This document shows positions 30,174 to 41,171 of a stretch of DNA of 64,000 bases, piece after piece (position 1 is the first letter of the stretch; each line of letters opens with the position of its first letter). The DNA comes from Salinarimonas ramus (lineage in GTDB: Bacteria; Pseudomonadota; Alphaproteobacteria; Rhizobiales; Beijerinckiaceae). The notes below the pieces were generated by a model. The model was not told the DNA's origin and searched no databases. It was given only the letters and a program-made list of their open reading frames with translations. The stretch spans positions 379,261 through 443,260 of the forward strand of contig NZ_BMMF01000004.1 of the NCBI RefSeq assembly GCF_014645695.1, given 5' to 3'. The position numbers were made by a program, and so were the translations under genes.

Positions 30174-30208
30174 GCGCGCCTCGGGAAACCGGGGCGCGCC
30201 TTCTTTTC
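30174..30208. terminator. intrinsic terminator with GAAA tetraloop
   Basis: GCGCGCCTCGG (30174-30184) pairs with CCGGGGCGCGC (30189-30199), 11 bp including one G-T pair, around GAAA, followed by CTTCTTTTC. It closes the EF-hand gene on the plus strand and lies 20 bases from the glpR stop, so it may serve both convergent genes. Confidence 0.85.
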
Positions 30209-30219
30209 GAGCGCTCCGC

Positions 30220-30993
30220 CTAGCCGCCCGCCGCGCCGGCGACGACGATATCCGTGCCCCAGTCGCGGCACAGCTTGCGCACGGGCTCCGGCGGAGCCGC
30301 ATCCGTGATGAAGGTGTCGACGTCCTCGAGCGAGGCGATGCGCACCGGCGCGCTGCGCTCGAACTTGGAGTGATCCGCCACGAGATGGGCGCGCCGCGCC
30401 TGGCGCAGGATCGCCTGCGAGACGCGCACCTCGCGAAAGTCGAAGTCGAGCAGGTCCCCCTCCACGTCGAGGGCGGAAGCACCGATCACGGCGACGTCGA
30501 CCTTGAAGTGCTTGACGATCTCGAGGGTCACGTCGCCCACGAGCCCGCCGTCGGGCCGGCGCATGACGCCGCCCGCCACCACCACCTCGCAGCTCTCGTT
30601 GGCGGAGAGGATGTTGGCGACGTTGATGTTGTTGGTCACGACCATGAGGTTGCGATGCGACAGAAGCGCGCGCGCCACCGCCTCCGTCGTCGTGCCGATG
30701 TTGAGGAAGAGCGAGGCCTCGTCCGGGATCATGCGCGCGCAGGCCCGCGCGATGGCGTCCTTCTCCTCCGCCATCAGGCCGCGGCGGTCCTCGTAGCCGA
30801 TGTTGGCCACCCCCGAGCGCAGGATCGCCCCGCCGTAGACCCGCGTCAGCTCGCCCGCCTCGCACAACTCGGTCAGGTCGCGGCGGATGGTCTGGACCGT
30901 CACGTCGAAATGCGCCGCGAGATCCTCGACCACCACCTTGCCGTGCTGGCGCGCGAGGTCCAGGATCTCCTTCTGGCGGAAGTTCTGAGCCAT
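30220..30993 (-). CDS. glpR: DeoR/GlpR-family repressor of the glycerol operon
   Basis: This 257-residue regulator has an N-terminal DeoR helix-turn-helix (VVVEDLAAHFDVTVQTIRRD, about 21-40) and a C-terminal sugar-phosphate sensing domain (SLFLNIGTTTEAVARAL; VTNNINVANIL; VAGGVMRRPDGGLVGD). It lies divergent to glpD, the classic place for the glycerol-3-phosphate-responsive repressor. It is expected to repress glpD-S-T-P-Q-U-V and release on binding glycerol-3-phosphate. ATG 30993 is the usual start. Confidence 0.92.
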   Translation of the reverse strand: MAQNFRQKEILDLARQHGKVVVEDLAAHFDVTVQTIRRDLTELCEAGELTRVYGGAILRSGVANIGYEDRRGLMAEEKDAIARACARMIPDEASLFLNIGTTTEAVARALLSHRNLMVVTNNINVANILSANESCEVVVAGGVMRRPDGGLVGDVTLEIVKHFKVDVAVIGASALDVEGDLLDFDFREVRVSQAILRQARRAHLVADHSKFERSAPVRIASLEDVDTFITDAAPPEPVRKLCRDWGTDIVVAGAAGG

Positions 30994-31143
30994 CCCGACG
31001 CTGCCCCGCTCGTTCGTTCGCGTACGGGCGGGACCCTGGCAGGGGCAGGAGCGAAAGGCAACGCGCACGAGACACGCCCGCGCCGTGCGCCACTGCGCGG
31101 CAGCGGTGCACGACGCGCGACTTCCCCAGCGAGAGCAACGCCC

Positions 31144-31195
31144 TTTCGCGCTGCACCATACGATCTGCGAAACGAAACGAAAGCGAGACTTGACA
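31144..31195 (+). promoter_or_regulatory. candidate GlpR operator and glpD promoter
   Basis: In the 256-base glpR-glpD spacer, three tandem CGAAA units (31168-31182) adjoin a consensus -35 TTGACA (31190-31195). TTTCGC at 31144-31149 and GCGAAA at 31167-31172 also form an inverted repeat 17 bases apart. Tandem or inverted short repeats near the promoter are the usual layout for DeoR-family operators. No good -10 is seen 17 bases after the -35, so promoter assignment is tentative. Confidence 0.5.
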
Positions 31196-31249
31196 GAGCG
31201 AAGCCAAACGTCGACCATCCGCGAAAATAAACGAGAGGGATGGAACGTC

Positions 31250-32782
31250 GTGTCAGTGGCAGCCGAAGGCCGCGAGGTCTTCGATCTCTTCATCGTCGGC
31301 GGAGGCGTGAACGGCTGCGGCATCGCCCGCGATGCGGCCGGCCGCGGCCTGTCCGTGGCGCTCGCCGAGATGAACGATCTCGGGTCGGCCACCTCGTCGG
31401 CCTCGACGAAGCTCTTCCACGGCGGGCTGCGCTACCTCGAGTATTACGAATTCCGCTTGGTCAGGGAATCCTTGATCGAGCGCGAGACGCTGCTGCGGGC
31501 CATGCCGCACATTTCCTGGCCGCTGCGCTTCGTGCTGCCGCACCATCGCGGCCTGCGCCCGGCCTGGCTGCTGCGGCTCGGCCTGTTCATCTACGACCAT
31601 CTCGGCGGCCGCAAGATCCTGCCCGCGACCCGCAGCCTCGACCTCACCCGCGACCCCGCCGGCAAGCCGCTGAAGGACGATTTCGCCAAGGGCTTCGAAT
31701 ATTCGGATTGCTGGGTCGAGGACTCGCGCCTCGTCGTCCTCAACGCTCGCGACGCGGAGGCGCGCGGCGCGCGCATCCTGCCGCGCGCCAAGGTGACGTC
31801 GGCCCGGCGCGAGGGCGATCTGTGGGCCATCGACATCGCCCACCAGGACGGGCGCCGGGAGACGGCGCGCGCGCGGGCGCTGGTCAATGCCGGCGGTCCG
31901 TGGGTCGCCGACGTGATCTCCGGCGTGCTGCGCATCAACTCGTCGGAGCGCGTGCGCCTCGTGCGCGGCAGCCACATCGTGACGAAGCGGCTCTTCGAGC
32001 ACGATCGCTGCTACATCTTCCAGGGCGGCGACGGGCGCATCGTCTTCGCCATCCCCTACGAGACCGACTTCACCCTCATCGGCACGACGGACCGCGACCA
32101 CCAGGGCGGGCCGAGCGAGGCGCGGGCCCAGGACGACGAGATCGACTATCTCTGCGGCTTCGTCTGCGAATACCTGAAGACGCCGATCTCCCGCGCGGAC
32201 GTGGTGTGGACCTATTCCGGCGTGCGCCCGCTCTACGACGACGGTGCGAAGTCGGCCACCGCCGCCACGCGCGACTACGTGCTCTCGCTCGACGAGAACG
32301 GCCCGCCGCTGCTCAACGTCTTCGGCGGCAAGATCACCACCTACCGCCGGCTGGCGGAATCGGCCATGGCCAAGCTCGGGCGCTTCTTCCCGCAGGCGCG
32401 CGGCCCGTGGACGGCGGGCGCGCCGCTTCCCGGCGGCGACTTCCCCGTCGACGCGGTCGATCGTCTCGTCGCCGATCTCGCGCGCGACTACCCCTTCCTC
32501 ACGCCCTTCTGGGCACGGCGGCTCGTCAAGGCCTACGGCACCGAGGCGCGCACCCTACTCGGCGACGCGACGCGGGCGGAGGATCTCGGGCGCGCCTTCG
32601 GGGCGACGCTCACCGAGCGCGAGATCGATTGGCTGATGGAGCGCGAATACGCCGCGCGCGCCGAGGACGTGATCTGGCGACGCTCGAAGCTCGGCCTGCG
32701 GCTGACGCGCGAGGAGGCGGACGCTCTCGACGCCTTCATGCGCGACCGCGGCGCGCGGACCCGCAGCCTCGCGGCGGAATGA
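31250..32782 (+). CDS. glpD: glycerol-3-phosphate dehydrogenase (aerobic, FAD)
   Basis: This 510-residue FAD enzyme oxidises sn-glycerol-3-phosphate to dihydroxyacetone phosphate at the inner membrane and passes electrons to ubiquinone. The FAD-binding N-terminus is DLFIVGGGVNGCGIARDAAG, then TSSASTKLFHGGLRYLEYYE, VRPLYDDGAKSATAATRDY and GGKITTYRRLAE. The length is normal. The start is GTG 31250, preceded by GAGAGGGA; no in-frame ATG precedes the FAD motif. It is the first gene of the Glp operon. No glycerol kinase gene is in the window. Confidence 0.95.
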   Translation: MSVAAEGREVFDLFIVGGGVNGCGIARDAAGRGLSVALAEMNDLGSATSSASTKLFHGGLRYLEYYEFRLVRESLIERETLLRAMPHISWPLRFVLPHHRGLRPAWLLRLGLFIYDHLGGRKILPATRSLDLTRDPAGKPLKDDFAKGFEYSDCWVEDSRLVVLNARDAEARGARILPRAKVTSARREGDLWAIDIAHQDGRRETARARALVNAGGPWVADVISGVLRINSSERVRLVRGSHIVTKRLFEHDRCYIFQGGDGRIVFAIPYETDFTLIGTTDRDHQGGPSEARAQDDEIDYLCGFVCEYLKTPISRADVVWTYSGVRPLYDDGAKSATAATRDYVLSLDENGPPLLNVFGGKITTYRRLAESAMAKLGRFFPQARGPWTAGAPLPGGDFPVDAVDRLVADLARDYPFLTPFWARRLVKAYGTEARTLLGDATRAEDLGRAFGATLTEREIDWLMEREYAARAEDVIWRRSKLGLRLTREEADALDAFMRDRGARTRSLAAE

Positions 32783-32797
32783 GGAGGCTCTAGGCGC

Positions 32798-33886
<1,089 letters not shown>

Positions 33887-33897
33887 GGAGGCGCAAG

Positions 33898-34991
33898 ATG
33901 GCCCGCATCCATCTCTCGAACCTCGCCCATTCCTACTCGGCGAACCCGACCTCCGAGGCCGACTACGCCTTGAAGCGGCTCGATCTCGTCTGGGACGACG
34001 GCTCGGCCTACGCGCTGCTCGGCCCCTCCGGGTGCGGGAAGACGACGCTGCTCAACATCATCTCCGGGCTGATCACCCCCTCGGAGGGGAAGATCCTCTT
34101 CGGCGAGGAGGACGTGACGCATCTGCCGACGGCGGCGCGCAACATCGCGCAGGTCTTCCAGTTCCCCGTCGTCTACGACACGATGACCGTGCGCGAGAAC
34201 CTCGCCTTCCCGCTCGTCAATCGCGGCGCGGATCGCGACTACGTCCGTCGGCGCGTCGAGCAGATCGCCGACATGATCGGCATGAGCGACGTGCTCGACC
34301 GGCCGGCGAAGCGGCTCACCGCCGACGCCAAGCAGAAGATCTCGCTGGGGCGCGGCATGGTGCGCGAGGACGTCAACGCCATCCTGTTCGACGAGCCGCT
34401 CACCGTCATCGACCCGCACATGAAGTGGGAGCTGCGCACGCAGCTCAAGGCGCTGCATCGCGAGTTCGGCCACACGATGATCTACGTGACGCACGATCAG
34501 ACCGAGGCGCTCACCTTCGCCGACAAGGTCGTCGTCATGTACGACGGCCAGGTCGTGCAGACCGGCACGCCGGCCGAGCTGTTCGAGCGCCCGGCGCACA
34601 CGTTCGTGGGCTATTTCATCGGCTCGCCGGGCATGAACGTGCTCCCCGCCCGCGTCGAGGGCACGAGCGCCATGGTCGAAGGCGTCGAGATCCCGCTCGG
34701 CGCCGCCTATCCCGCGCTGTCGGGCAAGGTCGAGATCGGCATTCGGCCCGAATTCGTCACGCTCTCGAAGGACGGTCCGGGCCTGCCCGTGCGCGTCGAG
34801 CGCATCGAGGACGTGGGGCGCCACCGCATCGTGCGGCTCGCCTTCTTCGGGCGCGAGATCAACGTCGTCGTGCCCGAAGGCGTGAGCGTGTCCAAGGACA
34901 TGAACCGCGTCGTCCTCGAACCGGAGCGGATCGGGGTCTACGTCGAGGATCGCCTCGTCGAGGGGCAGATGATGCAAGGGCGGGCCGCGTG

Positions 34992-34992
<1 letters not shown>
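33898..34992 (+). CDS. glpT: glycerol ABC transporter ATP-binding protein GlpT
   Basis: This 364-residue ATPase is the second of the Glp pair. Walker A GPSGCGKTT and the H-loop YVTHDQTEAL are canonical, Walker B reads LFDEP, but the ABC signature is degenerate (LTADAKQ instead of LSGGQ). This complements GlpS. A C-terminal TOBE-like domain follows. The name follows the rhizobial glpSTPQUV scheme and is not the E. coli GlpT antiporter. ATG 33898 follows GGAGG; the stop overlaps the glpP start by one base. Confidence 0.92.
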
Positions 34993-35863
<871 letters not shown>

Positions 35864-35864
<1 letters not shown>

Positions 35865-36733
35865 TGGCGCAGGCCGCTCTCGTCCAGGCCCAGGGTGCGA
35901 CGCTCGCGCGCACCAAGGCGGCCGCCGGTCCGCGGGTGAAGACCTCGGCCGTCATCATGACGCTGTACCTCGTCTTCCTGCTCCTGCCGATCTACTGGCT
36001 CCTCAACATGAGCCTCAAGGACAACAGCGAGATCCTCTCCTCGTTCTCGTTGTGGCCGCAGGACCTGACCTTCGACAATTACCGCACGATCCTCACCGAC
36101 GCGTCCTGGTACATGGGCTACGTCAACTCGATGATCTACGTGGTCCTGAACACGGTGATCTCGGTCTCCGTCGCGCTGCCGGCGGCCTACGCCTTCAGCC
36201 GCTACCGCTTCCTCGGCGACAAGCACCTGTTCTTCTGGCTCCTGACGAACCGCATGGCGCCGCCCGCGGTGTTCGCGCTGCCCTTCTTCCAGCTCTACTC
36301 GTCGGTGGGCCTGTTCGACACGCACATCGCGGTGGCGCTCGCGCATTGCCTCTTCAACGTCCCGCTGGCGGTGTGGATCCTGGAAGGCTTCATGCGCGGT
36401 GTGCCCAAGGAGATCGACGAGACCGCCTATATCGACGGCTACTCGTTCCCGCGCTTCTTCGTGCGGATCTTCATGCCGCTCATCGCCAGCGGCATCGGGG
36501 TCGCGGCCTTCTTCTGCTTCATGTTCTCGTGGGTGGAGCTGCTGCTCTCGCGCACGCTGACCTCGGTGGACGCCAAGCCCATCGCCGCCACGATGACGCG
36601 AACCGTCTCGGCGTCGGGCCTCGACTGGGGCGTGCTCGCCGCCGCGGGCATCCTCACCATCGTGCCGGGTGCGCTCGTGATCTGGTTCGTGCGCAACTAC
36701 ATCGCCAAGGGCTTCGCGCTCGGCCGCGTCTGA
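35864..36733 (+). CDS. glpQ: glycerol ABC transporter permease GlpQ
   Basis: This 289-residue inner-membrane permease of the MalG-type family has about six helices; the EAA loop is DETAYIDGYSFPRFFVRIFM. The long polar N-terminus (first 28 residues) is followed by a helix around SAVIMTLYLVFLLLPIYWLL. It pairs with GlpP. Not related to the E. coli glycerophosphodiesterase of the same symbol. ATG 35864 overlaps the glpP stop by one base. Confidence 0.92.
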
Positions 36734-36749
36734 CGGGGAGGAACCGCTC

Positions 36750-37022
36750 ATGGACTGGATGGCCTGGACCTGGCCCACCGCGATCTTCTTCGTGGTCATC
36801 GCCGCGCTGCTCGCGACGATGACGATCATCGCCGCGCGTCGCCCGGAGACGCCGCGCATCGGCATCCTGCGCATCGAGACGACGCGCGGCGACCGCCTGT
36901 TCATCAGCCTTCTCGGGTCGGCCTTCATCTCGTTGGCCTGGCTCGGACTGTTCGGCCCGCCCCTCTGGGGCGCGCTGATCGCCTGCCTGATCTATGCCGC
37001 GGCGGTCTTCCGCCTCGTCTGA
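36750..37022 (+). CDS. glpU: small membrane protein GlpU (DUF2160)
   Basis: This 90-residue protein has two or three hydrophobic helices (TAIFFVVIAALLATMTIIAA; LISLLGSAFISLAWLGLF-type and a C-terminal one). DUF2160 proteins lie between glpQ and glpV in rhizobial glycerol operons; their role in the transporter is not established. ATG 36750 follows GGGGAGG. Confidence 0.88.
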   Translation: MDWMAWTWPTAIFFVVIAALLATMTIIAARRPETPRIGILRIETTRGDRLFISLLGSAFISLAWLGLFGPPLWGALIACLIYAAAVFRLV

Positions 37023-37092
37023 TCGGGTCAGCAACCGGGCCCGCGACGCCCAGCGGGCCAAACAGCAACGAAAAGGTTCGGGAGGACCAAGA

Positions 37093-38805
37093 ATGCGCAA
37101 GTACTTGACGACGAGCGTCGCCGTGGCGGCGCTGACGGTGATGGCGGGCCCCGCCTTCGCCGACATGGAGGCCGCGCGCGCCTTCCTCGACGCGGAGATC
37201 GGCGATTTGTCGAGCCTCACGCGCGAGGAGCAGGAAGCCGAGATGCAATGGTTCATCGACGCGGCCGAGCAGTTCCGCGGCATGGACATCCGCGCCGTCT
37301 CGGAGACGATCACGACGCACGAATACGAGAGCCAGGTCCTCGCTCCGGCCTTCTCGGCGATCACGGGCATCAACGTCACGCACGATCTCATCGGCGAGGG
37401 CGACGTGATCGAGCGGCTGCAGACGCAGATGCAGACCGGCGAGAACATCTACGACATGTACGTCAACGATTCCGACCTGATCGGGACGCATTGGCGCTAC
37501 CAGCAGGTCCGCAACCTCACCGACTGGATGGCCGGCCCGGCGGCCGACGTGACGAACCCGAACCTCGACCTCGAGGATTTCGTCGGCATCAGCTTCACCA
37601 CCGGCCCCGACGGCAAGGTCTACCAGCTGCCGATCCAGCAATTCGCGAACCTCTACTGGTTCCGCTACGACTGGTTCACCGATCCGGAGATCATGGCCGC
37701 CTTCGAGGAGGAGTACGGCTATCCGCTCGGCGTGCCGGTGAACTGGTCCGCCTACGAGGACATCGCCGAGTTCTTCACCGGTCGCGAGATCGACGGCGTG
37801 GAGGTCTACGGCCACATGGATTACGGCCGCAAGGACCCCTCGCTCGGCTGGCGCTTCACCGACGCGTGGCTCTCCATGGCGGGCGCCGGCGACCAGGGCA
37901 TCCCCAACGGCCTGCCGGTCGACGAGTGGGGCATCCGCGTCGACGAGAATTCCCGGCCCGTGGGCTCGTGCGTCGCCCGCGGCGGCGCGACGAACGGCCC
38001 GGCGGCGGTCTATTCGGTCGAGAAGTACGTCGACTGGCTGCAGGCCTACGCGCCCCCGGCGGCCGCCGGCATGACCTTCTCCGAGGCGGGCCCGGTCCCG
38101 GCCCAGGGCGAGATCGCGCAGCAGATCTTCTGGTACACGGCCTTCACCGCCGACATGGTCGCCGACGGCCTGCCGGTCGTGAACGAGGACGGCACGCCCA
38201 AGTGGCGCATGGCCCCCTCGCCGCGCGGCGCCTATTGGGAAGACGGCATGAAGCTCGGCTATCAGGACGCCGGCTCCGTCACGTTGATGGAATCCACGCC
38301 CGAGGACCGCGCCAAGGCCGCCTGGCTCTACGCGCAGTTCATCGCCTCGAAGACGGTGGACGTGAAGAAGTCGCACGTCGGCCTCACCTTCGTGCGTGAA
38401 TCGACGATCCAGCACGAGAGCTTCACCGAGCGCGCGCCGATGCTCGGCGGCCTCGTCGAGTTCTATCGCTCGCCGGCTCGCGTGCAGTGGACCCCGACGG
38501 GCACCAACGTGCCGGATTATCCGCGCCTCGCGCAGCTCTGGTGGCAGGCGATCGGCGACGCGTCCTCCGGCGCGGCGTCGGCCCAGGAGGCCATGGACAA
38601 CCTCTGCCGCGAGCAGGAGCAGGTGCTCTCGCGCCTCGAGCGCGCCGGCGTGCTGGGCGATCTCGGTCCGGTCCTCAACGAGGAGCGCGACCCGCAATAC
38701 TGGCTCGACCAGCCGGGCGCGCCCAAGCCCGAGCTCGAGAACGAGGATCCGCAGCCGATCACCATCGGTTACGACGAGCTGATCCAGAGCTGGCAGAACA
38801 ACTGA
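37093..38805 (+). CDS. glpV: glycerol ABC transporter substrate-binding protein GlpV
   Basis: This 570-residue periplasmic binding protein has a signal peptide (LTTSVAVAALTVMAGPAFA, cleavage near residue 23). It is larger than a usual sugar-binding protein, as GlpV is in rhizobia; the N-terminal about 60 residues of mature protein form an extra helical part before the binding fold (VSETITTHEYESQVL). It delivers glycerol to GlpPQ. ATG 37093 follows GGGAGGA. A strong terminator follows 18 bases after the stop, ending the operon. Confidence 0.92.
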   Translation: MRKYLTTSVAVAALTVMAGPAFADMEAARAFLDAEIGDLSSLTREEQEAEMQWFIDAAEQFRGMDIRAVSETITTHEYESQVLAPAFSAITGINVTHDLIGEGDVIERLQTQMQTGENIYDMYVNDSDLIGTHWRYQQVRNLTDWMAGPAADVTNPNLDLEDFVGISFTTGPDGKVYQLPIQQFANLYWFRYDWFTDPEIMAAFEEEYGYPLGVPVNWSAYEDIAEFFTGREIDGVEVYGHMDYGRKDPSLGWRFTDAWLSMAGAGDQGIPNGLPVDEWGIRVDENSRPVGSCVARGGATNGPAAVYSVEKYVDWLQAYAPPAAAGMTFSEAGPVPAQGEIAQQIFWYTAFTADMVADGLPVVNEDGTPKWRMAPSPRGAYWEDGMKLGYQDAGSVTLMESTPEDRAKAAWLYAQFIASKTVDVKKSHVGLTFVRESTIQHESFTERAPMLGGLVEFYRSPARVQWTPTGTNVPDYPRLAQLWWQAIGDASSGAASAQEAMDNLCREQEQVLSRLERAGVLGDLGPVLNEERDPQYWLDQPGAPKPELENEDPQPITIGYDELIQSWQNN

Positions 38806-38823
38806 GCCAGACGGCTCGGTTCG

Positions 38824-38856
38824 GGGAGGCGGGGCCGCGAGGTCCCGCCTCCCTTC
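38824..38856 (+). terminator. terminator of the glp operon
   Basis: A 13-bp stem (38824-38836 with 38841-38853, one G-T pair) closes on a GCGA loop and is followed by TTCC. The tail has only two T's, so release efficiency is uncertain, but the position directly after glpV fits an operon end. Confidence 0.75.
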
Positions 38857-38927
38857 CAAGGACACGTTGTCGGCGGCCTGCCCCATGGCTATTCTGCAGG
38901 CGTGAAGCTTCGACCAGGAACCCGATC

Positions 38928-39230
38928 GTGTCCCGTTCTCCGCAGCAGACCGATCTTCTCGTGCTGGGGACCGTGAACGCGCCCTTGAAGCGCCAGATCT
39001 CGGCCAGCGATCTCTCGCGATGCCTCGTTTCCGCAGATCCGGACCCGTGGCTGGTCCACGTCGCTGCTTACTTCAACGAGCTGTCGACGGATCTCATTCT
39101 CGAATTCGCGCACGTGCACGACGTGGACGGTGCGCAGCTCGAGCGAGCTTATGCCGCGACGAGGTCGCGAACCGGCATGGTCAATCCGGAACTCGAGGCT
39201 CGCTTTGACGCAATGGCCCATTCTTCTTGA
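38928..39230 (+). CDS. hypothetical protein, candidate antitoxin/partner of the AbiEii-type protein
   Basis: This 100-residue protein starts at GTG 38928 (AGGAA upstream). No domain is recognised; it looks globular and acidic (TDLILEFAHVHDVDGAQLER). It precedes and overlaps the nucleotidyltransferase gene by 26 bases, the usual antitoxin position in type IV AbiE-like pairs, but it does not look like AbiEi, which is larger and has a wHTH. Antitoxin status is inference from position only. GC content is lower than in the flanks. Confidence 0.6.
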   Translation: MSRSPQQTDLLVLGTVNAPLKRQISASDLSRCLVSADPDPWLVHVAAYFNELSTDLILEFAHVHDVDGAQLERAYAATRSRTGMVNPELEARFDAMAHSS

Positions 39231-39894
39231 GCGTCTGCTGGCGGGACTACGGGTCCTGGAAGGGCGGGGCTTCGTTCTCGGAGACTGGACGCTCGGGGGC
39301 GGGACCGCGTTGATGATCGCGGCGGAGCATCGCCTGAGTCGCGACATCGACGTATTCATCGATTCGCCAGAGTATTTGACGTACTTGTCACCGCGGCTCG
39401 GCGGTGAAACAGTTTGGAACTGCGCCGCCTACGACGAGTCCGCGAATTTTCTGAAGCTGCGCTTCTCCGAGGGCGAGATCGACTTCATCGCGGCTGTTGC
39501 CGTCAGCCAATTACCGGCAAAACGCATCACGCTTGATCTTTCTCGTGAAGGAGGATCGCCTTCGACCGAGATTCTCGTCGAGCACCCCGTCGAGATCGCC
39601 CTGAAGAAGCTCTTCTATCGCGGCTCATACCTTTTGATCAGGGATGCGTTCGACATCTGCGTGGTGGACCAGATCTTCCCGGAGACACTGCGGTCGCACC
39701 TCCACCTAGTGTCGCACCGTAAGCCTGCGATCGAGGCGGCAATTCGGCGGTTCGCGCCGGATTTCGTACGGCAATCCTTGCAAGAGCTCGACATCCTCCC
39801 GGATTGGGAGGACCTCTCGCGCACGACACACGAACGCATCATCTCGATTGCTTCATGCATCCCCGACGCGTCCCCAGAACCATCGATCACCTGA
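39205..39894 (+). CDS. nucleotidyl transferase AbiEii/AbiGii toxin family protein
   Basis: This about 229-residue nucleotidyltransferase-fold protein has the family core WTLGGGTALMIAAEHRLSRDIDVFID (in two parts: GGGTAL helix, then RDIDVF with the metal-binding DxD), and the following KLRFSEGEIDFIA strand. Family members pyrophosphorylate or nucleotidylate tRNA or similar targets to block growth. The frame is open from 39130; TTG 39205 (GAGG upstream) gives an N-terminus (TQWPILLERLL) like relatives I recall. The lower GC and position between two core genes suggest transfer. Confidence 0.82.
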   Translation: MTQWPILLERLLAGLRVLEGRGFVLGDWTLGGGTALMIAAEHRLSRDIDVFIDSPEYLTYLSPRLGGETVWNCAAYDESANFLKLRFSEGEIDFIAAVAVSQLPAKRITLDLSREGGSPSTEILVEHPVEIALKKLFYRGSYLLIRDAFDICVVDQIFPETLRSHLHLVSHRKPAIEAAIRRFAPDFVRQSLQELDILPDWEDLSRTTHERIISIASCIPDASPEPSIT

Positions 39895-39910
39895 CCGAGA
39901 CGACCTGACC

Positions 39911-41062
39911 ATGCTCCTCCCCCCCTTCACCTTCGGCCCCTCGGGCCAGATCCTCTTCGGTCGCGGGCGGGGCCAGGAGGCGGCGGGGCTCGTGGCGGGG
40001 ATGGCGCGGCGTGTCGTCCTGGTGCACGGGCGCGATCCGGCGCGGGCGGCGTGGCTCGTCGAGGGGCTGCGGGCCGAGGGCGTCACGGTCTCCGCCGTCG
40101 CCTGCCCCGGCGAGCCGACGCTGCCGCTCCTCGAGGAGGCGCTCGCCTCGGCCCGCGCCGCGCGGCCGGACGCGGTGGTCGCTATCGGCGGCGGGGCGGC
40201 AATCGATCTCGGCAAGGCTCTGGCCGCGCTGATTCCGCAGGAGAGCGCGCCGCTCGATCATCTGGAGGTCGTCGGGCGCGGCCTGCCGCTCGCGCGCGAT
40301 CCTCTCCCCTGCATCGCGCTCCCCACCACCGCGGGCACCGGCGCGGAGGTCACCAAGAACGCCGTCGTCGGCGTGCCGGAGCATCGCCGCAAGGTGAGCC
40401 TGCGCGATCCGCGCATGGTGCCGCGCCTCGCCATCGTCGATCCGGCGCTCACCGACGGCCTGCCGCGGGCGGTGACCCTCGCCTCCGGACTCGACGCGCT
40501 GACGCAGGTGATCGAGCCCTATCTCAGCGCGCGCGCCAATCCGTTCACGGATGCGCTCTGCCGCGCGGCGATCCCGCTGGCGCTGCCCGCGCTGGCGACG
40601 CTGATGGCGCGCGAGGACGCGGACGCGCGCGACGCGATGGCCTTCGTGAGCCTCTCGGGCGGGCTGGCGCTGGCCCATGCCGGGCTCGGCGTCGTCCACG
40701 GCCTCGCGGGGCCCATCGGCGGGCTGTCGGACGCACCCCACGGCGCCGTGTGCGGCGCGCTCCTGCCGCATGCGCTCGACGCCCTCGCGGCACGGGCCGA
40801 GCCCGGATCGCCCTTGGCTGCGCGTGTCGCCGAGGTTCGCGCGATCGTGGGAGCCGCCCTCGGGGTCGCACCGGACGACGCGCAGGCCGCCCTCGCCGCC
40901 TTCGCGCGCGCGAGCGGCTTGCCGGGCCTCGTCGCTCTCGGCGTGGCGCGCGACGACTTCGCGACGCTGGCCGACATGGCGGCGACGTCCTCCTCGATGA
41001 AGGCGAGCGCCATCGCCTTCACGCCCGCCGAGCTCGTCGCGCTCCTCGACGCGGCCGCCTGA
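39911..41062 (+). CDS. iron-containing alcohol dehydrogenase
   Basis: This 383-residue group III dehydrogenase has the NAD-binding motif AIGGGAAIDLGKALAAL, TTAGTGAEVTKNAVVG, and iron-ligand segments HAGLGVVHGLAGPIG and DAPHGAVCGALLPHAL with the expected His residues. It may be an alcohol dehydrogenase or a maleylacetate-reductase-like enzyme; substrate unknown. ATG 39911 begins 17 bases after the AbiEii-type gene. Confidence 0.88.
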   Translation: MLLPPFTFGPSGQILFGRGRGQEAAGLVAGMARRVVLVHGRDPARAAWLVEGLRAEGVTVSAVACPGEPTLPLLEEALASARAARPDAVVAIGGGAAIDLGKALAALIPQESAPLDHLEVVGRGLPLARDPLPCIALPTTAGTGAEVTKNAVVGVPEHRRKVSLRDPRMVPRLAIVDPALTDGLPRAVTLASGLDALTQVIEPYLSARANPFTDALCRAAIPLALPALATLMAREDADARDAMAFVSLSGGLALAHAGLGVVHGLAGPIGGLSDAPHGAVCGALLPHALDALAARAEPGSPLAARVAEVRAIVGAALGVAPDDAQAALAAFARASGLPGLVALGVARDDFATLADMAATSSSMKASAIAFTPAELVALLDAAA

Positions 41063-41171
41063 GCCCCCCGCGCGATCTCTCCAACCGGCAGGTGCGTTGC
41101 CACGAAGGAACCCGCCGGACGCTGCGGCATTCGCGAGCGCAAACGATACGCGGATCCCGACAGGAGAGATC

